DNA from: Phytohabitans sp036906915 | Lineage (GTDB): Bacteria > Actinomycetota > Actinomycetes > Mycobacteriales > Micromonosporaceae | DNA length: 64,000 bases | Reading direction: 5' to 3' | Assembly: GCF_036906915.1 (NCBI RefSeq) | Contig: NZ_JBAKHX010000019.1 | Span: forward strand, 42,805 to 106,804 | Shown here: in pieces, positions 50,649-58,433 of the stretch | Layout of the letters: each line of letters begins with the position of its first letter | How positions within the stretch are numbered: the stretch's first letter is position 1 | Made by a program: the position numbers and the translations under genes | Notes under the pieces: model-generated | What the model saw: only the letters and a program-made list of their open reading frames with translations | The model's database searches: none | What the model was told of the DNA's origin: nothing

Positions 50649-51323
50649 AGTCGGCTGTGGAGCCGGTTCGGTATCCGGGCACTCGCTGTCGTTCTGCTCC
50701 TCGTGGGCGTGGTTGGCGGGTACTACCTGGGTCAGGATCGGGAAGTCCAGCAGCAAGGCATCAGCGCGCAGCTCGCCGCCAACGCCGATCAGCAGGAGAA
50801 GGAGCTGATCAAGGAGCGGCACCGGCAAAACATGATCGCCACCGCTCAGCAGCGGGAGGCGGAGCGGGTCGCCCGCGAGAAGGCTCTGGCCGCCGCCAAG
50901 GCGGAGGCCGAGCGGGCGCAGAAGGCCGAAGACGCCGCGAGCCGCAAGAAGCGCGAGGAAGCCAAGAACAACGCCGCGCCGAAGCCCTACACGGGCCCGA
51001 TTCCCGCGTCGTGCAACGAGTTCAGCGGCAACCGTAAGACCGGGTGTGCGTTGATGATCGCGGCCGGCTTCAAGATCGACCAGTTCCCGTGCCTGAACAA
51101 GCTGTGGGACAAGGAGAGCGGCTGGAACCACAAGGCCCGCAACCCTTCGTCCGGCGCCTACGGCATCGCGCAGGCGCTGCCGCCGGGCAAGATGAGTTCG
51201 GTCGCGGACGACTGGCAGACCAACCCGGCCACACAGATCAAGTGGGGCCTCGGGTACATCAAGGGCCGGTACAAGAACCCCTGTGGCGCCTGGGCGCATT
51301 CGCAGGACGTGGGCTGGTACTGA
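50646..51323 (+). CDS. Lytic-transglycosylase-like (Rpf/apf type) surface protein
   Basis: 225 residues from GTG 50646. An N-terminal signal-anchor helix (IRALAVVLLLVGVVGGYYLG) is followed by an 80-residue coiled-coil stalk rich in Glu, Ala and Arg. The C-terminal domain reads CLNKLWDKESGWNHKARNPS, SGAYGIAQALPPGKM, TQIKWGLGYIKGRYKNPCGA and ends AHSQDVGWY. This is the aggregation-promoting-factor C-terminal-like domain with the catalytic Glu in KESGW, related to resuscitation-promoting factors. It should cut peptidoglycan at the cell surface. A hairpin follows at 51341. Confidence 0.85.
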   Translation: MSRLWSRFGIRALAVVLLLVGVVGGYYLGQDREVQQQGISAQLAANADQQEKELIKERHRQNMIATAQQREAERVAREKALAAAKAEAERAQKAEDAASRKKREEAKNNAAPKPYTGPIPASCNEFSGNRKTGCALMIAAGFKIDQFPCLNKLWDKESGWNHKARNPSSGAYGIAQALPPGKMSSVADDWQTNPATQIKWGLGYIKGRYKNPCGAWAHSQDVGWY

Positions 51324-51340
51324 GTCACTGACCGTCGGGA

Positions 51341-51371
51341 AAGGGCGCGCACCGGTTCGGTGCGTGCCCTT
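51341..51371 (+). terminator. Terminator after the transglycosylase-like gene
   Basis: Stem AAGGGCGCGCACCG / CGGTGCGTGCCCTT (one G-T pair) with a GTT loop, 17 bp after the stop; only two T follow. Confidence 0.75.
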
Positions 51372-51447
51372 CCTGGCGTTTGCTTCCGGGTGGCCGACGA
51401 GTATCCGTCCATAATGGGCAAACCTGGCGGAATCGGGAGGAGCGCAT

Positions 51448-52398
51448 ATGAGGTCGTGGCGGTGGATCGGCGTGTTGGCGGTAGCGGCGGCGGTGGGGTC
51501 ACTCGTGGCTGGCCCTGTGATGGCTGGCCCTGTGATGGCTGGCCCTGTGATGGCTGGCCCTGTGATGGCTGGCCCTGTGATGGCTGGCCCTGTGATGGCT
51601 GGCCCTGTGATGGCTGGCCCTGTGATGGCTGGCCCGGCATACGCGCAGCGGGGCGACCGCGAGGAGATCGTCGGCGGCACCACCGCACCGGCTGACGCGT
51701 ACCCCTGGATGGTCCGCCTCTCGATGGGCTGCGCGGGTGCGTTGACCGCGCCGCGCGTCGTGCTCACCGCCGCGCACTGCGTCAAGGGCACCGGGTACGA
51801 CAGCAGCATCACGGTCACGGCGGGCAGCACCGACCTGCACGCGCGGGACGCCATCCGGGTCAAGTCGCGGTACGTCATGCGGGCCCCCGGCTTCCGGGAC
51901 GCCACCGAGGGCGACGACTGGGCGCTCGTACAACTGGCCGAGGATCTCGACCTGCCGCTGCTCCGGATCGCCACCGACCGCACCTACGACCGCGGCACCT
52001 TCACCGTGATGGGCTGGGGCGCCACCCGCGAGGGAGGGGTCAGGCAGCAGTGGCACCTGCGCGAGGTTGACGTGCCCTTCGTGTCCGACAAGACCTGTGG
52101 GCGTCCCTACCGGGACCTCGGGTACGGCTTCGTGGCCAAGAAGATGCTCTGCGCCGGTGACCCCAGGCGGGGCGGCATCGACGCGTGCCAGGGCGACTCT
52201 GGCGGGCCGCTAGTGCGCCGCGACGGCTCCGGCAGGTGGATCCAGGTCGGCATCGTCAGCTGGGGGTATGGCTGCGCGCGCAAGGGATACGCGGGCGTGT
52301 ACACGCAGGTGTCCACGGTCGCCCGGACAATCGCGCGTAAATCGGTTGACCTGTCGGAGGCGCGCCTCGCTACGGTGGCGGGTACGCCGCTGACCTGA
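51448..52398 (+). CDS. Secreted S1 (trypsin-like) serine protease with repeat-extended signal
   Basis: 316 residues. The first 58 are a signal region in which eight perfect AGPVM repeats extend the hydrophobic part (SLVAGPVM ... AGPAYAQ). The mature enzyme begins EEIVGGTTAPADAYPW. Catalytic triad: His in LTAAHCVKG, Asp in GDDWALVQLA and Ser in CQGDSGGPLV. Four further cysteines can form disulfides. The start has a GGGAGG site (51435-51440). Streptomyces relatives are extracellular chymotrypsin-like proteases. The repeat makes signal length likely to vary between strains. Confidence 0.92.
   Translation: MRSWRWIGVLAVAAAVGSLVAGPVMAGPVMAGPVMAGPVMAGPVMAGPVMAGPVMAGPVMAGPAYAQRGDREEIVGGTTAPADAYPWMVRLSMGCAGALTAPRVVLTAAHCVKGTGYDSSITVTAGSTDLHARDAIRVKSRYVMRAPGFRDATEGDDWALVQLAEDLDLPLLRIATDRTYDRGTFTVMGWGATREGGVRQQWHLREVDVPFVSDKTCGRPYRDLGYGFVAKKMLCAGDPRRGGIDACQGDSGGPLVRRDGSGRWIQVGIVSWGYGCARKGYAGVYTQVSTVARTIARKSVDLSEARLATVAGTPLT
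51508..51627 (+). repeat. Tandem repeat, 8 x 15 bp (GCTGGCCCTGTGATG)
   Basis: Eight identical copies of GCTGGCCCTGTGATG, with a partial ninth (GCTGGCCC), inside the S1 protease signal peptide. The 15-bp unit keeps the frame and encodes AGPVM. Zero divergence between copies points to recent expansion or slippage. Confidence 0.95.
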
Positions 52399-52405
52399 TA
52401 GCAAC

Positions 52406-53032
52406 TTGAGCGTGGCCTACGACCGGACCGACGCCAACCGCTTTGGCACCGAGGCGTTCTACGCCTCCATCGGACGGGCGTTCGTCGCGATGTGCGCCGC
52501 GATTCCGGTGCTCTTCGCGATCGAGGCCATCGACGGGTGGCTCGACAACCCGTTCGACACGGCAGCCGGCATCGTGCCGCGCCGCATCGAGGGGCTCGAC
52601 GGCGTGTTCTTCGCGCCGTTGTTGCACCACGGCTTCGAGCACCTGTACAGCAACAGCGTGCCGCTGATCCTGCTTGGCACGTTCGTGCTGGCCGCGGGGG
52701 TGCGCCGGTTCCTGTACTCGACGCTGTTGATCATTTTTGTGAGCGGCCTGGGGGTCTGGTTCACCGGCAGCCCCAACACGATCGTGGTCGGCGCCAGCGG
52801 GGTCATCTTCGGATACTTCGGCCTGCTGCTCATGCGCGGGATCGTCGAGCGCAGCTGGTGGAACTTCGGTGTGGTGCTGCTGGTGGGCCTGCTGTACGGC
52901 TGGCAGCTGATCGGCCTCCTGCCCACCGACCCGCGGGTCTCCTGGCAAGGTCACCTGTTCGGCTTTCTGGGCGGAATGATCGCCGCCGTCATCTTTCGGG
53001 CACGACGCCCGGTCTCAGGGGTCCCCTATTGA
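52406..53032 (+). CDS. Rhomboid family intramembrane serine protease
   Basis: 208 residues from TTG 52406 (GTG 52412 is also possible). Six hydrophobic helices. The rhomboid motifs are LLHHGFEHLYSNSVPL (H-x-x-x-H-x-x-x-N), GASGVIFGYFGLLL with the catalytic Ser, and WQGHLFGFLGGMIAAV with the catalytic His. It cuts membrane proteins inside the lipid bilayer; targets unknown. It lies 8 bp after the S1 protease stop, so the two proteases may be co-transcribed. Confidence 0.92.
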   Translation: MSVAYDRTDANRFGTEAFYASIGRAFVAMCAAIPVLFAIEAIDGWLDNPFDTAAGIVPRRIEGLDGVFFAPLLHHGFEHLYSNSVPLILLGTFVLAAGVRRFLYSTLLIIFVSGLGVWFTGSPNTIVVGASGVIFGYFGLLLMRGIVERSWWNFGVVLLVGLLYGWQLIGLLPTDPRVSWQGHLFGFLGGMIAAVIFRARRPVSGVPY

Positions 53033-53118
53033 CCGCGATGTGCTTGCCGGCTGGTCATGACTGTGCCTACCGTCTGCTCAGCAGCCGTGGATACCGCGAG
53101 CGAAAGCGACGGTGACAA

Positions 53119-54087
53119 ATGCGGGAGATCGATGTCGCGATAATCGGTGCCGGCCCGACCGGCCTGTTCGCGGCCTACTACGCAGGCTTCCGCGGGCTCT
53201 CCGTGGCGGTGCTCGACGCGCTGCCCGAGCCGGGCGGTCAGGTCACCGCCATGTACCCGGAGAAGGCCATCTTCGACGTCGCCGGGTTTCCGACGATCAA
53301 GGGCCGCGACCTGGTCGCCAACCTCGTCGCCCAGGCCGACCAGTTCACGCCGGAGTACATACTGGGCGTACGCGCCGAAGAGCTCTCCTATCTGGACGAT
53401 CGACCGGTGCTCGCGCTGTCGCAGGGTGACAAGCTGCACTGCGGCGCGGTGATCATCACCGCGGGACTGGGCAGCTTCAGCCCGCGACCGTTGCCGGCTG
53501 CTGACGCGTTCGACGGCGAGGGCGTGATGTTCTTCGTGCCCCGCCTCGCCGAACTCGCCGGGCAAGACGTGCTGATCGTGGGTGGCGGCGACTCGGCGTT
53601 CGACTGGGCGCTCGCGCTGGAGCCGCTCGCCCGCTCGGTGACGCTCGTGCACCGCCGCGAGAAGTTCCGCGCCCACGCTTCCACCGTCGCCCGGGTCCAG
53701 CAGCTCCCCGTACGCATCGTGGTGAACGCCGAAGTCACCAAGCTGCACGGCGCCGAGCGGGTCACCGGTGCGGACATCAGCATCAAGGGCGGCGGCACCG
53801 AGACCGTGCCGGTCGACACCGTCGTGGCCGCGCTCGGCTTCACCGCCGACCTCGGCCCGCTCGTCGAGTGGGGGCTGGAGCTCGACAAGCGACACATTCG
53901 CGTCGACTCCACAATGGCCACCAACCGGCCGCGGATCTTCGCCGCCGGCGACATCACCGAGTACCCGGGCAAGGTGCGCCTCATCGCGACCGGATTCGGC
54001 GAGGCCGCCACCGCCGTCAACAACGCCGCCATCGTCATCGACCCGGCCGCACATCTCTTCCCCGGGCATTCCTCCGACGCTGGCTGA
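53119..54087 (+). CDS. Ferredoxin--NADP+ reductase type flavoprotein (TrxR-like)
   Basis: 322 residues. FAD site VAIIGAGPTGLFAAYYAGF, NADP site VLIVGGGDSAFDWALALE, HRREKFRAHAST and FAAGDITEYPGKVRLIATGF. The overall fold is thioredoxin reductase-like, but the CxxC redox pair is absent, as in the YumC/FNR-type-2 enzymes that pass electrons from NADPH to ferredoxin. The partner ferredoxin is not in the window. ATG 53119 has a weak ribosome site. Confidence 0.88.
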   Translation: MREIDVAIIGAGPTGLFAAYYAGFRGLSVAVLDALPEPGGQVTAMYPEKAIFDVAGFPTIKGRDLVANLVAQADQFTPEYILGVRAEELSYLDDRPVLALSQGDKLHCGAVIITAGLGSFSPRPLPAADAFDGEGVMFFVPRLAELAGQDVLIVGGGDSAFDWALALEPLARSVTLVHRREKFRAHASTVARVQQLPVRIVVNAEVTKLHGAERVTGADISIKGGGTETVPVDTVVAALGFTADLGPLVEWGLELDKRHIRVDSTMATNRPRIFAAGDITEYPGKVRLIATGFGEAATAVNNAAIVIDPAAHLFPGHSSDAG

Positions 54088-54152
54088 GAATTTGCCGTCC
54101 CCCCATAGGGTCGATGCGTCCTGGACTTCGATGCCACAGGGGAGGACTAAGC

Positions 54153-54998
54153 ATGTTCCATCGAAAACTGGCCGCACTGGCGCTGGCAGGTGCGATGGTC
54201 GGCGCCTTGGTCGGCGCCGCTCCGGCACAGGCGGGCGGCCGCCACCGGCCCGCGCCGCTGCCCAACGCCCACGCACACAACGACTACCTGCACGAGCGCC
54301 CGCTGTACGACGCGCTCAGCCACGGCTTCACCAGCGTCGAGGCCGACATCTTCCTCGTCGACGGGGAGCTGCTGGTCGCACACAGCCCAGAAGAGCTGGT
54401 GCCCGGCCGGACGCTCCAGAAGCTCTACCTCGACCCGCTGGCCCGCATCGTGAAAGCCAACAAGGGCAAGGTCTTCCGGGGCAGCAAGCAGCAGCTTCAG
54501 CTCCTGGTCGACATCAAGTACGACGGGGTGAACGCGTACACCGAGCTCGACCGGGTGCTGCGCAAGTACCGCAAGATGCTGACCACGTACGCGCACGGCG
54601 AGGTCAAGCAGGACGCGATCACCGTCGTGATCAGCGGTGACCGGCCGCGCGATTTGATGGCGTCGCAGGAGGTCCGGTACGCGTTCTACGACGGGCGCGG
54701 CCCGGACCTGGGTACGGGCGTACCGGCGTCGTTCATGCCGCTGCTCAGCGAGAACTGGACCGGCGTCTTCACGTGGCAGGGCGTCGGCGAGATGCCGGCC
54801 GGCGAGCGGCAGTTCCTGCACCAGGCCGTCGCCATCGCGCACGCCAGCGGGCAGCGGGTGCGCTTCTGGGCCACTCCGGACGCGCCCGGCCCCGCCCGCG
54901 AAGCGGTATGGCACGAGCTGCTTGCGGCAGGCGTAGACCACATCAACACCGACGACCTGGCCGGCCTGGAGAAGTTCCTCCGCTCTCAGCCGCGCTAG
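54153..54998 (+). CDS. Secreted GDPD/PI-PLC-like phosphodiesterase
   Basis: 281 residues from ATG 54153 behind a GGAGGA site. Signal peptide LAALALAGAMVGALVGAAPA with a cut near AQA. The mature part starts with PLPNAHAHNDYLHERPLYDA and SVEADIFLVDGELLVAHSPE, matching the first two active blocks of glycerophosphodiester phosphodiesterases (HxN.. and E-x-D ... H). It continues LLVDIKYDG and ends GVDHINTDDLAGLEKFL. It should hydrolyse a phosphodiester outside the cell; the true substrate is unknown. Confidence 0.87.
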   Translation: MFHRKLAALALAGAMVGALVGAAPAQAGGRHRPAPLPNAHAHNDYLHERPLYDALSHGFTSVEADIFLVDGELLVAHSPEELVPGRTLQKLYLDPLARIVKANKGKVFRGSKQQLQLLVDIKYDGVNAYTELDRVLRKYRKMLTTYAHGEVKQDAITVVISGDRPRDLMASQEVRYAFYDGRGPDLGTGVPASFMPLLSENWTGVFTWQGVGEMPAGERQFLHQAVAIAHASGQRVRFWATPDAPGPAREAVWHELLAAGVDHINTDDLAGLEKFLRSQPR

Positions 54999-55058
54999 CG
55001 CCCCTCGTGCCAGGGCGCCCTTCGTCGGACGCCCGCGGCCTCCGGCGCCCTCTCCCCG

Positions 55059-55138
55059 TCGATCAAGGGCATTCGCATCGATCAAGGGCAAATGCACGTG
55101 GAAATGAGGTCAAACCACGTGCATTTGCCCTTGATCGA
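55059..55138. repeat. Palindromic element, perfect 24-bp inverted repeat
   Basis: Arms 55078-55101 and 55115-55138 are perfect reverse complements (24 bp, starting TCGATCAAGGGCAAATGC) around a 13-nt loop AAATGAGGTCAAA. A third partial copy, TCGATCAAGGGCA, lies at 55059-55071. It sits between the convergent GDPD and glpX genes and could serve as a terminator, but the long AT-containing stem looks more like a dispersed palindromic repeat. Confidence 0.8.
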
Positions 55139-55150
55139 CGGAGAAGGGGC

Positions 55151-56176
55151 TCAGTCGAGGTCGACCAGAGGGGTGCCGTCGAAGTCGACCATGGAGTAGC
55201 GGGCCAGCTTTTCCAGGCGGTGGTAGGAGTCGATGACGCGGATCGTGCCGCTCTTCGAGCGCATGACGATCGACTGGGTGTATGCGCCGCCGGACCGGTA
55301 GCGCACACCGCGAAGCAGGTCACCCGTCGTGATGCCCGTGGCGACGAAGAAGGCGTTGTCACCGGTTACCAGGTCGTCTGTCGACAGTACGCGATCAAGA
55401 TCGTGGCCGGCGGCGAGCGCCTTTTCGCGCTCGGCCTCGTCGCGCGGCCATAGCTTGGTCTGGATCGCGCCGCCCATGCACTTGAGCGCGCACGCCGCGG
55501 TGATGCCCTCGGGTGTGCCGCCGATGCCCATCAGAACGTCTACATCGGACTGCTCGCTCGCGGCGGAGATGGCGCCGGCGATGTCGCCGTCGGAGATGAA
55601 GCGGATGCGCGCGCCGGACTTGCGGACCTCCTGCACGAGCTGCTGGTGCCTGGGGCGGTCGAGGATGCACACGGTGACGTCGGAGACGGTGGAGTTCTTC
55701 ACCTTGGCGATGCGGCGCAGATTTTCCGCCACGCCCGCGTTGATATCGATGACGTCGGCGCAGTCGGGGCCGACGGCGAGCTTTTCCATGTAGAAGACCG
55801 CGCTCGGGTCGAACATCGCGCCGCGCTCGGCGACCGCGAGCACCGCGAGCGCGTTCGGCATGCCCTTGCTCATCAGCGTCGTGCCGTCGATCGGGTCGAC
55901 CGCCACGTCGACGTCTGGGCCCGTGCCGTCGCCCACCTCTTCGCCGTTGAAGAGCATCGGCGCGTTGTCTTTTTCACCCTCGCCGATGACGACGACGCCG
56001 CGCATCTGGATCGAGTTGATGAGTTTGCGCATGGCGTCTACCGCAGCGCCGTCGCCGCCTTCCTTGTCGCCGCGGCCGACCCACCGTCCTGCGGCCATGG
56101 CGGCTGCCTCGGTGACCCGTACCAGGTCCAGGGCCAGGTTGCGGTCGAGATCCTGCGGGGTGCGGGCGGTGCTCAT
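55151..56176 (-). CDS. glpX: Class II fructose-1,6-bisphosphatase
   Basis: 341 residues. GlpX motifs: AAAMAAGRWVGRGDKEGGDG, VVVIGEGEKDNAPML, VDVAVDPIDGTTLMSKGMPN, IRFISDGDIAGAIS, DVLMGIGGTPEGITAACAL and KCMGGAIQTKLWPRDEAE. It converts fructose-1,6-bisphosphate to fructose-6-phosphate with a divalent metal. It works with pckG in gluconeogenesis although the genes are 10 kb apart. A 24-bp hairpin lies 12 bp after its stop. Confidence 0.95.
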   Translation of the reverse strand: MSTARTPQDLDRNLALDLVRVTEAAAMAAGRWVGRGDKEGGDGAAVDAMRKLINSIQMRGVVVIGEGEKDNAPMLFNGEEVGDGTGPDVDVAVDPIDGTTLMSKGMPNALAVLAVAERGAMFDPSAVFYMEKLAVGPDCADVIDINAGVAENLRRIAKVKNSTVSDVTVCILDRPRHQQLVQEVRKSGARIRFISDGDIAGAISAASEQSDVDVLMGIGGTPEGITAACALKCMGGAIQTKLWPRDEAEREKALAAGHDLDRVLSTDDLVTGDNAFFVATGITTGDLLRGVRYRSGGAYTQSIVMRSKSGTIRVIDSYHRLEKLARYSMVDFDGTPLVDLD

Positions 56177-56374
56177 GCCGGGTCCTCCTCGCGGCGCTGC
56201 GGGCAGTCCTTACACAGATACTGTCATGAGCTGCCCCAAGGGCCGATATCGGAGCAGATGATCGGGCTGTGGCGGACCCAGACTTCGACCGGCGCTGCCG
56301 GACGACCCCCGGGCCTCGCCTGGCTCCGGCCCCACTCCGATACAGGCCCTAGCCGGGGCTGCCAAGATGGTCAC

Positions 56375-56911
56375 ATGGAGGCTGAGACCGAGGTGCCGCG
56401 CCCGACGCGAAGCGAGCGGCGACCCCGCGACATGGCACTGTCGCTCGTGGTGCTGCTGGTGCCGGTTCTAGTCGTGGTGCTCATCTATCGGGTGGTGCAG
56501 GGCGGTGACCAGCCTGTCGAGGTCGACACCGCGTCGGTGATCGCCCAGGCGCGAGCCGCGGGCGAGTTCCCGGTGAGCGACATGGCCGGGCTCGACGACG
56601 AATGGCTGCCGATCAGCGCGGCGTTTCAGCAGGGCGACGGCGGCCGGACGCTGCGGATCGGGTACGTGACGCCGGACGACGGTGGCGTGCAGCTCATCCA
56701 GAGCAGCGTGCCGGTCGAGCGACTGCTGCCCGCCGAGCTGTCCGAGGGCGGCGCGCCGGAGGGGTCGGCCGAGGTCGACGGGGAGACCTGGCAGCGGTAC
56801 AGCGCGCGGAAGGGCGAATCGGCGCTGGTGCTGCTTCAACCGGACCGGACGGTGATCGTGGTCGGCCACGCCGACGAAGACGAGCTGCGGGAGCTGGCGG
56901 CGGCGGTGTGA
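56375..56911 (+). CDS. DUF4245 membrane protein
   Basis: 178 residues from ATG 56375. A basic N terminus (PRPTRSERRPRD) precedes one membrane helix (MALSLVVLLVPVLVVVLIYR) and an outer DUF4245 domain: VSDMAGLDDEWLPISAAFQQ, TLRIGYVTPDDGGVQLIQSS and WQRYSARKGESALVLL. Function unknown. The gene is divergent from glpX and convergent with xseB (4 bp gap). DUF4245 genes commonly neighbour glpX and xseAB in actinobacteria, which agrees with the order here. Confidence 0.85.
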   Translation: MEAETEVPRPTRSERRPRDMALSLVVLLVPVLVVVLIYRVVQGGDQPVEVDTASVIAQARAAGEFPVSDMAGLDDEWLPISAAFQQGDGGRTLRIGYVTPDDGGVQLIQSSVPVERLLPAELSEGGAPEGSAEVDGETWQRYSARKGESALVLLQPDRTVIVVGHADEDELRELAAAV

Positions 56912-56915
56912 CCCG

Positions 56916-57119
56916 CTAACCCGCGTCGCGGGCGGCCCGCGCGGCGTCCAGACGCTCGCGGGCGCCGTCGAGCCACCGCTGGCACACGTCGGCGAGCTGC
57001 TCGCCGCGCTCCCAGAGCGCGAGCGACTCTTCCAGCGTCCCGCCGCCGGCCTCCAGCCGCTCGACCACGGACGCCAGCTCGGCGCGGGCCTGCTCGTAGC
57101 TCAACTGCGCCTCACCCAT
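56916..57119 (-). CDS. xseB: Exodeoxyribonuclease VII small subunit
   Basis: 67 residues: LSYEQARAELASVVERLEAG, GGTLEESLALWERGEQLADV and CQRWLDGARERL, the standard XseB sequence. It forms the coiled stabilising part of exonuclease VII, which degrades single-stranded DNA in both directions. ATG 57119 overlaps the xseA stop by 8 bp. Confidence 0.93.
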   Translation of the reverse strand: MGEAQLSYEQARAELASVVERLEAGGGTLEESLALWERGEQLADVCQRWLDGARERLDAARAARDAG

Positions 57120-58338
57120 GACCAACCACCCTAGCGGCCAGCTCCCCCTCGGACAGGCGCACCCGCAGCGGGTCGTCCTCCGCGACATCGCCCGCCGCTC
57201 GCACCACGTGGCCGTCGGCGCGTTGCACGATCGCGTACCCCCGCTGGAGCGTCGCCGCCGGGGAGAGCGCACGGAGCCGGGCGAGCGTGTGCCGCAGTTC
57301 CTCGCCCGCGCCCCTGAGTCGGTGGTCGAGGCAGCGGGTGGCCCGGTCGCGCAGCGCGGTCACGTCGGTGGCGCGCTGGTCGACCATCACGTCCGGCCGG
57401 GCGAGCACGGGGCGGGACCGGATGGCGTCGAGGCGGTGCTGCTCGCGGTCGAGCAGGCCGGTGACCGCGCGGTCGAGGCGGTGCCGCGCGAGCTTGATGA
57501 GGCGCAGCTCCTCGGCCAGATCAGGCACGATCCGCTTGGCGGCGTCGGTGGGGGTGGACGCGCGGACGTCGGCGACGTAGTCGACCAGTGGCGTGTCGGT
57601 CTCGTGCCCGATGGCGCTCACGACCGGGGTGCGGCAGTGGAAAACCGCACGGCACAGCGCCTCGTCCGAGAACGGCAGCAGGTCTTCGACGCTGCCGCCG
57701 CCCCGGGCCAGGATGATCACGTCGATCGTGTCGTCGCCGTCGAGCACCTTGAGCGCGTCGATCATCTGCGGCACCGCCGTCGGCCCCTGCACCGCCACGT
57801 TGATCACCCGGAACTCCACTGCCGGCCAGCGCCGCTTGGCGTTGGTGAGCACGTCGCGCTCGGCGGCGGAGGACCGACCGGTGATCAGCCCGATGCGGCT
57901 CGGCAGGAAGGGCGGGCGGCGCTTGCGCTCGCGGGCGAAGAGCCCCTCGGCGGCCAGCAGCTTCTTGAGCTTTTCCAGGCGCGCCAGCAGCTCGCCGAGC
58001 CCCACCTGGCGGACCTCGTCGGCGCGCAGGCTGAGGGTGCCCCGGGCGGCGTAGAACTCCGGCTTGGCGTGCATGACCACCCGGGCTCCCTCTTCGAGAG
58101 AGGGGGCGCCCAAGTCGAGGACGTCACGGTTCGTGGTGACGGTCAGGCTCAGGTCGGCGGACGGGTCACGGAGCGTGAGGAAGACGGTGCTCGCGCCGGG
58201 GCGCCGGCTGATCTGGGCGACCTGGCCATCGACCCACACCCAGCCGAGCTTCGCGATCCACGCGCTCAGCTTCTGGCTGACCACCCGTACGGGCCACGGC
58301 TCCTCGGGCGTACTGCGAGGTATCTCCGGCTGCGTCAC
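57112..58338 (-). CDS. xseA: Exodeoxyribonuclease VII large subunit
   Basis: 408 residues from GTG 58338. N-terminal OB fold (WVWVDGQVAQISRRPGASTV, FLTLRDPSADLSLTVT), then RIGLITGRSSAAERDVLTN, ILARGGGSVEDLLPFSDEAL, PVVSAIGHETDTPLVDYVAD with RASTPTDAA, and a long coiled middle. The C terminus has SPAATLQRGYAIVQ. It is the catalytic subunit of exonuclease VII, acting in repair. It is translationally linked to xseB by an 8-bp overlap and divergent from ispH. Confidence 0.95.
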   Translation of the reverse strand: MTQPEIPRSTPEEPWPVRVVSQKLSAWIAKLGWVWVDGQVAQISRRPGASTVFLTLRDPSADLSLTVTTNRDVLDLGAPSLEEGARVVMHAKPEFYAARGTLSLRADEVRQVGLGELLARLEKLKKLLAAEGLFARERKRRPPFLPSRIGLITGRSSAAERDVLTNAKRRWPAVEFRVINVAVQGPTAVPQMIDALKVLDGDDTIDVIILARGGGSVEDLLPFSDEALCRAVFHCRTPVVSAIGHETDTPLVDYVADVRASTPTDAAKRIVPDLAEELRLIKLARHRLDRAVTGLLDREQHRLDAIRSRPVLARPDVMVDQRATDVTALRDRATRCLDHRLRGAGEELRHTLARLRALSPAATLQRGYAIVQRADGHVVRAAGDVAEDDPLRVRLSEGELAARVVGHG

Positions 58339-58375
58339 TCTGTGAGCCTAAGTGTGGCCCTAGTCGCAGCATCAT

Positions 58376-58398
58376 CTGGCGCTCGCCTTCGCTCGCGC
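58376..58398. repeat. Dispersed short repeat, copy 2
   Basis: CTGGCGCTCGCCTTCGCTCG plus CGC, matching 21705-21727 with two differences; it lies in the xseA-ispH gap, 36 bp before the ispH start. Confidence 0.5.
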
Positions 58399-58433
58399 CG
58401 GCCCGGTCCACGTGGGCCACGTACCATAGCGGG

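Noticed and set aside
51508..51636. CRISPR-like array
   Set aside because: Repeats are directly adjacent without spacers, in frame and coding.
53868..54152. Extended start for the GDPD-like gene
   Set aside because: The extension overlaps the reductase gene in another frame, and a clear signal peptide with GGAGGA begins at 54153.
55646..56374. Long ORF opposite glpX joined to DUF4245
   Set aside because: It mirrors glpX; the true DUF4245 start with its membrane helix is at 56375.
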